Both the position numbers and the translations under genes were made by a program. A stretch of 64,000 bases of DNA, taken from positions 866,488 to 930,487 of the forward strand of contig VYZI01000136.1 in the NCBI GenBank assembly GCA_013397695.1. The letters are read 5' to 3'. This document shows, piece after piece, positions 35,906-46,990 of the stretch. The notes beneath the pieces are model-generated. The model had not been told where the DNA came from. It was given only the letters and a program-made list of their open reading frames with translations, and made no database searches. This stretch comes from Centropus unirufus (lineage: Eukaryota > Chordata > Aves > Cuculiformes > Centropidae). The stretch's first letter is position 1. Each line of letters starts with the position of its first letter.

Positions 35906-38900
35906 CAGAACCATGACTTGAGAGATGTATCTATTTTGGCAAAGGGGGATTGTTGTTTATTTGCAAAACAATGTTTTATTTTCCAGCTCTATTCAAAACT
36001 ATACATACCTAAATGGTGATGCAGAAAAGGTAGTATAAATGGTTTTACAATATATACTAGTAAAATTTAGTAAGATTTCAGCAGTGACATTCTTTCCTAG
36101 CTACTTTTATGTTGTTTTTCATGAATTTACCTGGTATGGACCAGAAATCCAGATTTACATGCTGCATAGATTACAATGTTTTGAAAACCATGCTCAGCCA
36201 TGTGAACTAAGTTAAACTGTTCAAACTCCAGGTTGCCTAGACACCAACTAAGGGAAGAAAAACCATATCTGGGCTGTGAAGCATGATGATCCATAGGGAC
36301 AATGTTGTACACATCAATAAAGGATGTGGTAGTATTAAGGGGACATGGCGTGTGATCAGGTCATTAGTCTTAGGTAAAACCCTTTTCAGTATGTCACCTA
36401 CAGAGGATGTCCTGGGTAACTTCCTTGGCAGTGTTATGCCAATGGCTGTGAATATGCAGCTTGGAGTGAAAGAGTCCAAGATACACCTCATAAATCAAGA
36501 TAAAACACAAATAAGCCATAGCTTACCATGAACAGGTCTGTTCTAAATTCTCCTGAAGATCATACATGGACTGACAACACTAAACGTAAGACTAAGTCAG
36601 AAATATGAATTTTGACAAGCTTGACTTCTTTGCTTTTAAATTCCATCACCACAACCAGGAACATGCAGGATCTAGTTTGCTTGATACTCCAGGACAGTGC
36701 CTGAAGTCCTGCAGCACCGTGTTCTCACTGTTAGAAGACCGTGATGCAGCTCTTTCCATCGGTCTTGTAAACCCACCATGTACTGAAGCGTGGCTACACA
36801 CATTCTTGTGACCTGATTAACAGTATTTTCCTCCAGAGGTCTACTCTGAATCTCCTGGCCATGAAGAAAGTACTGCCAGTTCTTGCTATCTATTTTTTTA
36901 ATGGAGTGCTAACTCCACTCACAGTGATCTTAAAGGGAACACAGCCAGAAGTCACCAGTTTCCCTTCTGAGCTCAGATCTTGAGGTATCTAAAAGGCAAG
37001 TTTCAGAGAGCTTATCGCATCACTTACTGAAGATTTATTAATTGCAGAAATGTAAGTCTGGTTCAAGAATTCTGACTTGGCTTTCCCCATTGCAGATATT
37101 TGCAAGCTGTGATGCGGAGGGGGGAGAACTGTTGACCTGGAAAGGGCTGTGACTATGAGCATCCAGGGAAAGTCATCAGTCAAGCTTTCTACAAATACTA
37201 TATGGAAAAACTCTTGATCTGTGTTTACATAACAGCCTTAGCTGTGATTATCACTGAGCTCAGACCATTCCTGCATGAACTGAAGGACAGAATCTCATGA
37301 GCAGTGACTGGGATAGATACACATCCTTTATCCCTGGACACAAAGATATAGGTGAACTGCTCTGTGAATAACCATTCACTTCTCTAAGGGTCCTTTAATG
37401 CTTAAATGTCCACAAAGGAGTCCACTTTCTTCGGGAACAACTTACAGGTTACAAAGAAGAAAAAGTAAACAGCTTAAGGTCCCTTTTCCCATCTTTAACA
37501 TCTATTGCTTTTGTTTCCTCCCATTGCAAGGAGAATTGTTTAACTACTGGATCAAGTCTCTGAAATGTGTTTTCAGGAACGCCAGGGAGGACAGAGTCAG
37601 GCAGGGACAAGGTTACTGTGGGATGTTAATTAGCTGCCCGCTTGACCCTGTCTGTGACCCAGAGTGAATTTGTGTATTTAATGTATTTCACACATGACTT
37701 GCTCCAAGAATTCTTTTCCCACAGACTACACAGTAACCATGGCTCTGCTTCTGACATTAACTGCTCTGCAGTGTGCTAAAGCCAGCACAAGAGATATGTT
37801 TGTGCATGTGTGTGCACAGCGACTGGGGTGGGAACTGTCCCTCGTTTCAATAAAACAGCTCATGTTTCTGAGGAAATTGGGTCTGGTAAATGGATTAACA
37901 GGCAGGAACTTGCCACCTTCTAAGTCTGTCAATCTACAAATGAGGCATAACCACCATTCCCTGTGTCCCCTTTAATCAATGTCCTCGACACTAAAGTCTG
38001 TACCACACACAGCTTATAGGCTGTTGCACTGAGCATCACCTTTAAATATCTAGGCGATGTGGGAAGAAACACGTAATAAGATTATTATTGGAGTAATGGC
38101 TTGTGCTGCTGAATATGAAGAAAAGCAGCTGAGAGTGAAATAGGGACCATTAGGCAAACAGGTAAACAGCATATTGTGTGGTGCAGGAGTGCGTATTTTC
38201 ACTTCTGGGATGAAAAGAGGTGATATCTTTCCTCTGATCCACAGAGGAAAACCTTCAGGTCACAAATCTTCATAATACTGCCAAATCTTAGTCACTGGTG
38301 GGCAGTAAAATACCTTTCCCAAACTGCAACAGATGTGCATGATGTGGAAACATATTCCAGGAGAGATAGCAAAGCACCATGCAAGTCTCCTGCCACTTTT
38401 CTGCCCTGGTTCCTTTCCAAAGAGAAGCACGAGGGGGTGGGGATATGCAGAGCTCTTCCTGATACTCATACAGGTCTGAGTCAGAGTGAGCAACCACTAT
38501 GCTCCACTCAGAGCAGACCAGGACCTTAGTGAGGACAGTGTGGTGCATTTATGCACACCCACTGACCCATTTCCAGGCTCCAATTTAGCAGTAATTTGTA
38601 CAGATGGATGGTTTAGTACCCAGAACCAAACACTCAAAATTTGCGTGACAACAGTAGTGAAATACAGTCACCAGCACTCAAATATTCATGCCTCTGGCTC
38701 GGATTATTCTATGGCTTTACAGCTCCTGGCTCTGAACATTGCCCCACTGTGCTGAGTTGTACAAACACAGAATAATTTTCCAATCTTAGTACAGAGCAAT
38801 GATCAGTAAGGAGGTTAAGGAGGAGAAAACATTATGATGGTATTGCTTGGCATGTAAGGCAAGACAAATGGCTTGGTGCCTATCACATTAAAGAGGAATA

Positions 38901-40170
38901 AGCACAAATAAGAAGTGACATGCTCAGATGGTCTTCCTGCAAGTCTAGCAAAGTGTGGGAAGGAAAAATTGTACAGATGTGACAACCTGCAACCTTCCCA
39001 CTTATAACAGCCAGGGCATGAAATCACTAGAGCTTTAGCTCCCTTGCAGCAATGACAAAGTTATTTAGAGATACTACACTGAAAACACCACTAGGTTTCA
39101 GATATGAGCTGGGTTGACACTGATGTCCAGATAAGTGCCCATGTGTTTTATTAACTGTTAGTCTGTTTGTGTCACTGCCATGCAGTGAGAAACAGCTGTG
39201 AAAGAGTTAACACAGCACAAGACTCAACATCGATTAACTCCCAAGTGTTTTGCATTCCTTTATTCAGTTTGACTGCTGCAGATAGCTGAGCTATCTCATT
39301 TCGAGGTGATTTGGCTAAGTCTAAAAACTCTACCGTTGTCAGATCTGTGCTGCACCCAGTGACTGCTAAGCATAGATGCCCACAGGTAACAAGTGGAACT
39401 TTCCAAGGGATTAAGTTATAAACTGACTAAAAGGTTCCAAGGGAAATATTAGTCATTGTGTCTTAAACAAGTTTAGTGTGAACTAATGCTTAGGCACACG
39501 CAAAGAATGCCACAGGAAAGAGGTAATTAAATAAGGTTCTTGAAGTACATTGACTGCTTCTCAATTCCATATCAAATAAGGCACTTTATACTCTTAACAA
39601 GCAGCTATTTTTCTTGTACACATGTTAAGTGAACCTAACATTAAATACAGGTCAAAGACCACCCTGCAGTGTGGTGTACTAAAAGAACAAAAAGATGGAG
39701 CTTCAAGTTTGAAACTGATGCTATAAATCAATTTGCCAAAAAAAAATAAAAGGCATTAAGCCCAACATGATTCAAGGGAAGTAAACAAGCACACTGTTTG
39801 CTGTTGGAAATTGTTTGCATAGTGTAATGTGTCTTTTAGGTCACCATGCCAACATAGGTAATTACAATGAAGTGCTCTTGTTAGCAGGATTCAGTTCATA
39901 TATACAGCAACAGAGTGTTACCACTCCATCACAGAATTTTAAACAGCAAATGACTGGTGAAGTGTGTGGATTTTTAAAGATCAATGTAGAATAAGGACAT
40001 CCATAAATAAGAATCAACATGATTAGTTGGGCTACAGCACATTTTTTTTCCCATAGTACAGGAAAAACCATGACGTCTAGGTGAACCTGTTCTTCCTGAA
40101 CCAAGCGATCAAGTGTCCATTTTACTGCTGAGCTGAGTATAAGGAGGCTAAAGGAAGCCTAGGTCTGTTA
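35906..40170. other. CR1-free unique region, partly GC-richer; candidate regulatory sequence
   Basis: The 37.5-38.6 and 39.1-39.4 kb blocks are visibly less AT-rich than their surroundings and lack repeats, as conserved non-coding elements often do. Within them are a 78-codon frame starting at 37739 with a signal-peptide-like N-terminus and a 17-bp GATA-type palindrome at 39280-39296 (see findings). Conservation is inferred, not shown. No known gene is recognised. Confidence 0.45.
39280..39296. promoter_or_regulatory. Perfect palindrome with two inverted GATA-type motifs
   Basis: AGATAGCT and AGCTATCT are exact reverse complements around a central G. Each arm carries an AGATAG core, a match to the WGATAR motif bound by GATA zinc-finger factors. 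It sits in repeat-free sequence. Function as a binding site is inferred from the motif only. Confidence 0.25.
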
Positions 40171-40582
40171 GAGTGAGTCTAGAGGAGGCAACAAAGATGA
40201 TCTGAGGGCTGGAGCACCTCCCAGACCAGACAGGCTGCATGGGAAAAAAAAAAAAGAAAAAAAGAAAAAAAGAGCCCTTTCCCAGAAAGCTGGGAAGGGG
40301 CTCTTCATCAGGAAATGCTGGGATAGGACAAGGGGAAATGATTTTCAGGGATTTTTAAATTAGACAGAATTAGATAGAATTTTTTTTTTACTGTAAGAGT
40401 GATGAGGCACAGGCGCAGGCTGCCCAGAGAAATTGTGGTTGCTCCATCGCTAGAGGTGTTCAAGATCAGGTTAGATGGGGCTATGAGGAGCCTGATCCAG
40501 TGTCTTTGCCTGTGGCAGGGGAGTTGGAACTGGATGAGCTTTGAGAACCCTTCCAACCCATCCATTCCATATGATTCTGTGA
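40171..40582 (+). mobile_element. CR1 LINE 3' fragment rearranged around an A-rich tract
   Basis: The left part (GAGTCTAGAGGAGGCAACAA, then AGATGATCTGAGGGCTGGAG and CACCTCCCAGACCAGACAGG) is CR1 ORF2 sequence. It breaks off at CTGCATGGG and is followed by an A/G tract. CR1 then resumes at GAAAGCTGGGAAGGGGCTCT and CATCAGGAAATGCTGGGATA. It continues through CTGCCCAGAGAAATTGTGGT and GGTTAGATGGGGCTATGAGG to TTGGAACTGGATGAGCTTTG and the tail CATATGATTCTGTGA. The FSLEKRRLWGD-encoding part is missing, replaced by the A-rich tract. The frame at 40399-40602 is a relic without function. Confidence 0.92.
40244..40274. repeat. A-rich tract inside CR1
   Basis: Runs of 12, 7 and 7 A split by single G. It occupies the place of deleted CR1 sequence and abuts an inverted repeat at 40271-40304. 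Confidence 0.9.
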
Positions 40583-43500
40583 TCTGCCCCACTAATCTCT
40601 GAATTTCAAAGCCTCCAAATTAAAAGAAAATTAGCAGAGGGAATCAGTTCTAAGGCATATTATGGAGTTAAGCACTACTACTAGCCTCATTCTTGTCCTT
40701 GAAATAACTCCTCCCACGTCTCTAATCATAGCTTTAATGTAACAGGATGCAGTTCAAACAGATGAAAATTATTTATTGTTCAGGAAGAAAACTCCCAGAT
40801 AACTCTGCTTGTTCTTAAGTGCATTGCAAACATCAGGTGATTATGAGGGTTTAATGCTAACCTCTAGGCTGAAAAGCCTCTTTAGGAAAGCATGGCAAGG
40901 CACAAGGGGGTTTCATGAACAAATGTATTTCTGCACACAGTGTCAGCACAGCACAATATTTTGTTTCTGTGCAGATCAAGTCGGAGTAATATGACTATGG
41001 TTATTCAGTTGTTAAATTGCTTCTTGATGCATGTTTAATGTAGTCTGTAACTGCCCCTTTTTGCTATAAATTCTTTCATTAGCACTCACTTGTGTTTTTC
41101 TCTGTTTGCTGAAATGATTCCTTGCCTTATTAGGCTGTGCAACTGCTTGATTATTTTTTCCATCATTTTCCCAGGAAAAAAAAATAAATTAAAGTTTCAG
41201 TAAGAACCAAGTCAGAAAAGTAATTAATGCCTCACTGCATAACCCAGAGTGATAAATGTCTTAAAGACATTTTGAAACATAAATGAGGTCTTGGATTATT
41301 TTTTAGCTCTTGGTGTTCTTGTCCTTAGAGTTTAAGGTCCAGATCTAAAAGAATGTAGGCAACTGATCTCCAGTAAAATCAAAACAGTGTTTTTCTAGTA
41401 TTTATCTTTGAGTAAGATTTTCATCTGTGGGTGTCGAATGTTAAAGCCAGATTTGTCTTTACCACTGCAAAAAGATAACAAGGCAAGAAGAGAAGAAAGA
41501 GAAGAAATACCTCTTGGAAGGCAGAAAGCATGCTCTCAGATCTCTTCTCTGCTCAACCTGGAAGACGTTTGTTTAAATCACAGAAAAGAACTATGAGTCT
41601 CAGATTCTTTTATAAAGAAATCTCTTAAAATCACTGTCTGAAGCAATTCAGTTTTGTGTAAATAAATATTCATTAGAACAACTGACTGGAGACACCATGA
41701 CAAGATATTGGGAAACTACTCTAATGACATTAACTAATTTTTTGGCTTGTTTACTCATAGGTGGATTGGATATCATGCTATTTATACAAAACAGAACATC
41801 TTCAGTAGGATCAATTTCTCCAAACTGACCCAGCAGCCTCATGATTACAGCAAACTCTTGGACTGTAGAAACCCTATACTTCTCTGTTACCAAATGAACA
41901 GTATGGGGGAACAAAAATAGTTTTTTTCAAATCCTAGAGTAAGTTCCTTAACTAGTGAATCATGGAGCATAAATCGAATGAGGTCCTTGTTGAAAGGGCT
42001 TATCCTAGATATTCTCTTTAGGTATAGTAATGTCTCAACAATATGTTTGGGAACCCCTAGAAGACAAGATCTTTCCAGTGTGGCTGGGTTCTCATCAAAG
42101 TTTTAGAGCAACATTAGCATTTGGATGATTGCATGCGTGCCCACTGGCAGATGATAGTACCTGGAATTCACTGTTGACAGAAAATTACGCACTACAGGAA
42201 TATTTCATGTGGAAAAAACCTGGGGTTTCAAAATTTTGGCTTCACCTGAACGTCAGGCTTCAGCATATAAGATATTGGATATTTGAGAGGTCTGATGCCT
42301 CTCATCCTTTCCTATACTCATTCAGGCCAGGTGCCACTTTTTGCTGCCTTGTATCAACAAGTTTTATGTCTTAGAGTGCCTTCACATCAGAATGCTTGTC
42401 ACTCTGGATGTAGCAACCCAAATTGTAGTCCTCTGTGTTTTAACTGAACTGTTTGTTTGTTAATAGTTAGCCTTACTGTTCCCATTACAAGGAGATCTTG
42501 ATGTTGCCTTCGGCTTTTCTTTTGTTGCAAGACTGCTTATTTACAGAAAGAAAACACACTGTCCTGTTTCTCTCCACTCTGGAGAGATTTCTTTCCTTGA
42601 TTTCCTGAAACCCACATGCCATCATTCCTACTATAAAACCTTGGCAAATTATCTCATGGATCCTTCTGGAAATATTTTCTGCTAATCCACTTCTTTTTGC
42701 TGTGTCTTGTAATTGCTTGTGTGCTGTTTCTAGTTCTGTCTAACCTATAGCATTACTTCACCTCTATGTTCAGTAATATTCACCTGTGATTTTGAGTGTT
42801 GACTTCTGTTGCTCAAAACACTCAACTTTGTTTAATGACTTAGATATCTGCTAAAGGAAGGACAGATATGGCCAGCAGCTTCAGGCAATTGCTACTCAAC
42901 ATTCAGAATAACAGTATTTGAAATAAAAATGACAGCAGGATAAAAAAAAGATGATCCTGCACCTTTGTCTTTCAGTGCTGCTTAACAGCAATATACAAGC
43001 TATCTAACTTTCTTGGGAGAGGCTGGTAAGAGAGAAATCTTTTGCAAGCATTTTCCAAGTTTTATCAGGAAGGAGCTAGGAACATTTTACATTCATAGCT
43101 ATATGAATGCATTAAATTTCTTTGTTTGGTCAAGTAGAAATACAGCCTGGAGCTGGCCAGATCCAAAATCCACTAAGTCACAGGGGATGTTTTTATAGAT
43201 GTCATTGGACTCTGGGTAAAAATTTGAGAATGCAAGTAGAAAATCCAAATATCTGCAACGATGTAATTAAATGCAGTGAAGGAAATTCTATCCATGAATG
43301 CCACAGCTGGAGCTGCTGTAAAGCACTCTTTTGACACTTTGAAACACTTCTTTTGCCAAGCTGTCCCTCAATGAGGTAACAAAAGATTTGCCAGCATTGC
43401 CTCAAGTTTTGAAAGAGTTTCCTCTTCTTAAAAATGTTCCAGTAAATCTTGGCTGAATTCTCAGCCAGCATTATGGAGAAATGGACATTTCTTTTTTATT

Positions 43501-45323
43501 TTTAATTTCTCTGAGAACATTGTCCTTCATTTTTTTCATAATGACAGGAAGTGCAGTACCGCATCTCCTTTGGAGGTCGATTTTTTCGAACACTGTTGTC
43601 TTTTTCAGGCACAGTGAGGGCTATAATAGAGCTCCATTTCTGCATTGTGCTGCTCTGAGATCCTTTGCAATGGGCTAGAAAAGCATGCATACTGTTTCCA
43701 GTAAGATACTTTCAGATACTCCCACATATAATCCTAAATCTACTTAGAGCAGCCAATATACTAGTACAATGTCCTAATATATTACCTTACTGCCAGATCT
43801 TTGCTGGCATTTACAGCCCTGATGAGCATCCACCTTTCTCTTGCTACAAATCTGCTTAGACTACAGGATTTAAGTGGCAGAGGCTTTATTTTTGTTATGT
43901 ATTTCTATCCTATCCACTACAGAGGCTTTGGTCCATTTTTTTTGAGGCTTCTAGACTTATCTGAACTAAAACCATTATGACTATTAAAAGATGATGATAT
44001 GATGAGCAAAAAAATGAGAAATTACATGAAGGCATGCTCAAATCAAGAAAAAGCTTGTACAGTGGACCCAGCAAAGACAAAATACTGAAAGCATGTAAAT
44101 TACAGGAATATTCTGGCTTGCTGCAGCCTGTTTTCTAGTACTGCAAATAGCCATACAATGTGGAATATTTCACAGGCACATCATGCTGCGTCTTAAGATC
44201 AAACAAGTTTCTTGGACCAGCATTTCAGTTTCTGAGCTTTAAAAATTAATATTTAAGAAGGCCGACTTATAATACTTGCAGCAGGCTGTACAAACCTTGT
44301 TTTTACCTTGACAATCTGGAGCATTTGAAAATGCTGTTTGACCTTGCCAGGTCCCTTTGAAGCCAATCCAGTTGCACAGCTATGGTGTGTAGACATATTC
44401 AATTCAATAACTTAGCGTTCAGGAAGGTACAGAAATTGCAATCAGGTTTTCCTGAAAGGGAAAGTGAGTAGCGGCATAGCCAGCAGTGAAAGGAGCTGGC
44501 ATCTGGCTTATTGAATCCTTGGTCTCCCTCTTCTGGCTCAGCTTGCAGGAGTGCACTTCACCCAGTACATGCTGCTGCTCATCGTCATTGGTCCTGCCAG
44601 GTGGTGAAGGGGACATTGGTGATGTGGACATGCCCATAAGATATTTTTCTGGCACGTGGCTGCAAGTACTGTCACAGAGCAATGGGCATTTTAAGTCTAG
44701 GTCTCTCACCCTCCTCCCATTTTTTGTCAACCCCCTTGAAACTGAGAAAATCACCAGGTATTATCTTTAATTCTCGCAGAGGGAGTTAAAAAAGATGGCA
44801 TAAAAGGGATTTGGAAATATGAGTGGGTAAATACATACAGGTTGTGACCCTAGATGTTGTGATGTAGCTGTTAATGCTCAGCTCTGACTAACTTGCACGT
44901 TTTGCACGTTTGCCAGAACTAAGGGCTTAGAAACTCTAAAAATCAGTTACTAAGTTACCGATTATTAAAATATCCACAAAGGCACTTTTTCATACTGTTA
45001 AAAGTTGTTCTGTCAGCAAAATCAGATGGGAATTTGAGTTTCATCTAAAGGGATTTTTATATGAAGAACATATTTTTAATTCTTCTTTTTTACCTTTAGG
45101 TTTCTGAGCCTTTCTTTTTCAAATAGTCTTTCTTTAAGAAAAACAAAAGTATGAAAGATACAGCTTTTAATATCTGGTTTTTTAAAAATGCAATATCAGA
45201 CTTCTATGTCTCACAATACCAAGTTTTATTGTATATTTTGAAGGTATGTGTGAAATTGTGAAAAACAGCATCACCCACTTGATTGGCTTCCTTTTCATAA
45301 CACTTACCTTACAGAAGTGAGTG
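40583..45323. other. Unique 4.7-kb region
   Basis: The block at about 41020-41330 is repeat-free, rich in TAAT-type motifs and has a small inverted repeat (AATGTCT, TAA, AGACATT near 41257). It looks like, but is not shown to be, a conserved element. A protein-like - strand frame ends at 41648 (see findings). Antiparallel frames at 44419-44770 lie in a more GC-rich patch with no known motif. Confidence 0.5.
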
Positions 45324-45594
45324 CTTGTCTCTCCTCCCAGGTAACAAATGATAGAATGAGATAAAATGGACTCAAGTTGTGCCAGGGGAGGTTTAGATTG
45401 AATATTAGGAAAAATTTATTTACCAAAAGAGTCGTGAAGCATTGTAAGAGGTTGCCCAGGTGGAGTCACCATCCCTGGAGGTGATAAAAAGAAAAGTATT
45501 ACACTTCAGGACATGGTTTAGAAGGCAAGGTCGTGTTGGTCTGACTATTGGGCTGGATGAGTTCTTTTCCAACCTAAGTGATTCTGTGATTAGT
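45324..45594 (+). mobile_element. CR1 LINE 3' fragment, distinct subfamily
   Basis: Begins CTTGTCTCTCCTCCCAGGTA and continues ACAAATGATAGAATGAG, ACTCAAGTTGTGCCAGGGGA, GGTTTAGATTGAATATTAGG, GAGTCACCATCCCTGGAGGT and CACTTCAGGACATGGTTTAG. It ends CTTTTCCAACCTAAGTGATT, CTGTGATTAG. The GCCAGGGGAGGTTTAGATTG and GGACATGGTTTAG blocks mark a subfamily different from the copies at 15256 or 46252. Confidence 0.95.
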
Positions 45595-46251
45595 TTAGAA
45601 TTAATTAATTTTAGATTATTTTAGAAGGAAATTTGGCAGTTGACCTCAGAAAAATAGATGTTAGTAGGGAGCTTCAGCTTTGAGCTGCAAAACGGTAGAC
45701 CACAAGGAAAATGGTTAGTCTGAATTTGGAGACTGGAACACACGACCCACTGTGTGACTATGGCTGTTGTAACAGTCATTCAGTAAACAGGAGTTTTTAC
45801 TTGAAATGTTACGTAATAACCATCTGCCTACACCTATAATATTAATGTCAGAAGAACTGGACTTGTTTTTGCTATGTTACCCCTCACTGCTTTTGATTTT
45901 TCTTTATTTTGTGTGTCATTGCTGATGATTTGTGCATGAAAGGAAAACAAGATATTTGAAATTTGTAAAAGAGCCTGATCTGAGTATGCTGTGGTTTGAA
46001 TTTTGTCTTTGTACTAATATGTGGTTTGCAGAGACATGTGGCATGCATGGAAGAGTCTTGCAAGAACTTGTGTTGGACAGGAACTACAGCCCAAACCAAC
46101 ATTTGCTGAACCAGTTATTTTTTTCATGTCATACTGAGATTTTAGAATTAAAAAAATATATAATTATAAATAGTAGAAGAATCTTCTCAACGTCAATTGA
46201 ACAAGTTATGAGGAACCAGTTTCTACATGCAGTTGCCTAATGGTACCTAAA
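45595..46251. other. Short unique spacer between CR1 copies
   Basis: No repeat recognised. The 102-codon frame at 45932-46240 has no family resemblance. The sequence is AT-rich. Confidence 0.55.
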
Positions 46252-46480
46252 AATCATAGAATCATAGAATCATAGAATCATAGAATGGTTTGGGATGGAA
46301 GTGACCTTAACGACCATTTGGTTTAAACACCCTGTCATGGACAGGGCCACATTCCACTGCTCAAAGACTCCTCCAACCTGGTCCTGAAAATCTCCAAGGA
46401 TGGAGCATCCATGACTTCTCTGGGCAACCTGTGCCAGGGCCTCGCCACCCTCACAGTAAAAGGATTTCTTCCCAAATCAG
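46252..46480 (-). mobile_element. CR1 LINE 3' fragment, inverted, well preserved tail
   Basis: Carries four clean TCATAGAA octamers (46254-46284), then TGGTTTGGGATGGAAGTGAC, CTTAACGACCATTTGGTTTA, GGATGGAGCATCCATGACTT, CTCTGGGCAACCTGTGCCAG and CACCCTCACAGTAAAAGGAT. It breaks off near 46480 where unrelated sequence begins. The intact octamer array suggests a relatively young insertion. Confidence 0.96.
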
Positions 46481-46990
46481 TACCATATGTTCAATTCTCT
46501 GCCGGACTCTCTAGGACAGAGGGGTTCCGCTTTGCTACAGTTCAGGTAAAAGTGAGTAGTGAGATTAGAAATCTAAACGTTAGGAAAAAAATAACTATAC
46601 CAAGACTGGACACCTTACAGCCCAGATAAAAGTTAGTAGCAAGATTAGAGAACATAAGAAATTTAGAGAAAAAAAATAACTGTAGCAAGATTAGAAATGG
46701 GTCTTTATTTGTTAGGAAAGAGGAAAGATGCCTTCAAGACAAAGTGTCTTTAAGTTGTGGATTTAGGAGCACAGGGATGTAAATTCTGCCCTTTAAAGCA
46801 GCAGGTTTCTGAGTAATTGTATCAGTAGGCAAAAGTGCCTGTGTCCAGCCAGTCCAACTGCGATGTGACACAGTTTGTGTGCTGTTTCTTATGATTCTCT
46901 GAGGTCTAATTAGAGCAACACCGAGTACAGCAACTAACCCTAGAGGGCTCTCGTGACTCAGGAACAGACTGTTCATGGAAAATAAAGGAT
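46481..46990 (-). mobile_element. Possible degraded solo LTR
   Basis: Read on the - strand, this segment has an AATAAA hexamer (AACAAATAAAGACCC, around 46700-46717). It is followed by CTAATCTTGCTAC repeats and a more GC-rich end, CCTCTGTCCTAGAGAGTCCG (about 46502-46521), resembling the polyadenylation and U5 organisation of an LTR. It contains an ~80-bp diverged tandem duplication (46546-46610 and 46626-46701). It starts where the adjacent CR1 loses similarity. I cannot assign a family, and no convincing target-site duplication or internal retroviral sequence was found. It could instead be a rearranged unique sequence. Confidence 0.3.
46546..46701. repeat. Two-copy diverged tandem repeat, about 80-bp period
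   Basis: GTAAAAGTGAGTAGTGAGAT at 46546 recurs as ATAAAAGTTAGTAGCAAGAT at 46626. Both are followed by an AAAAAA-ATAACT block and CAAGA. Similarity extends over most of the 80-bp unit with small gaps. Confidence 0.8.
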
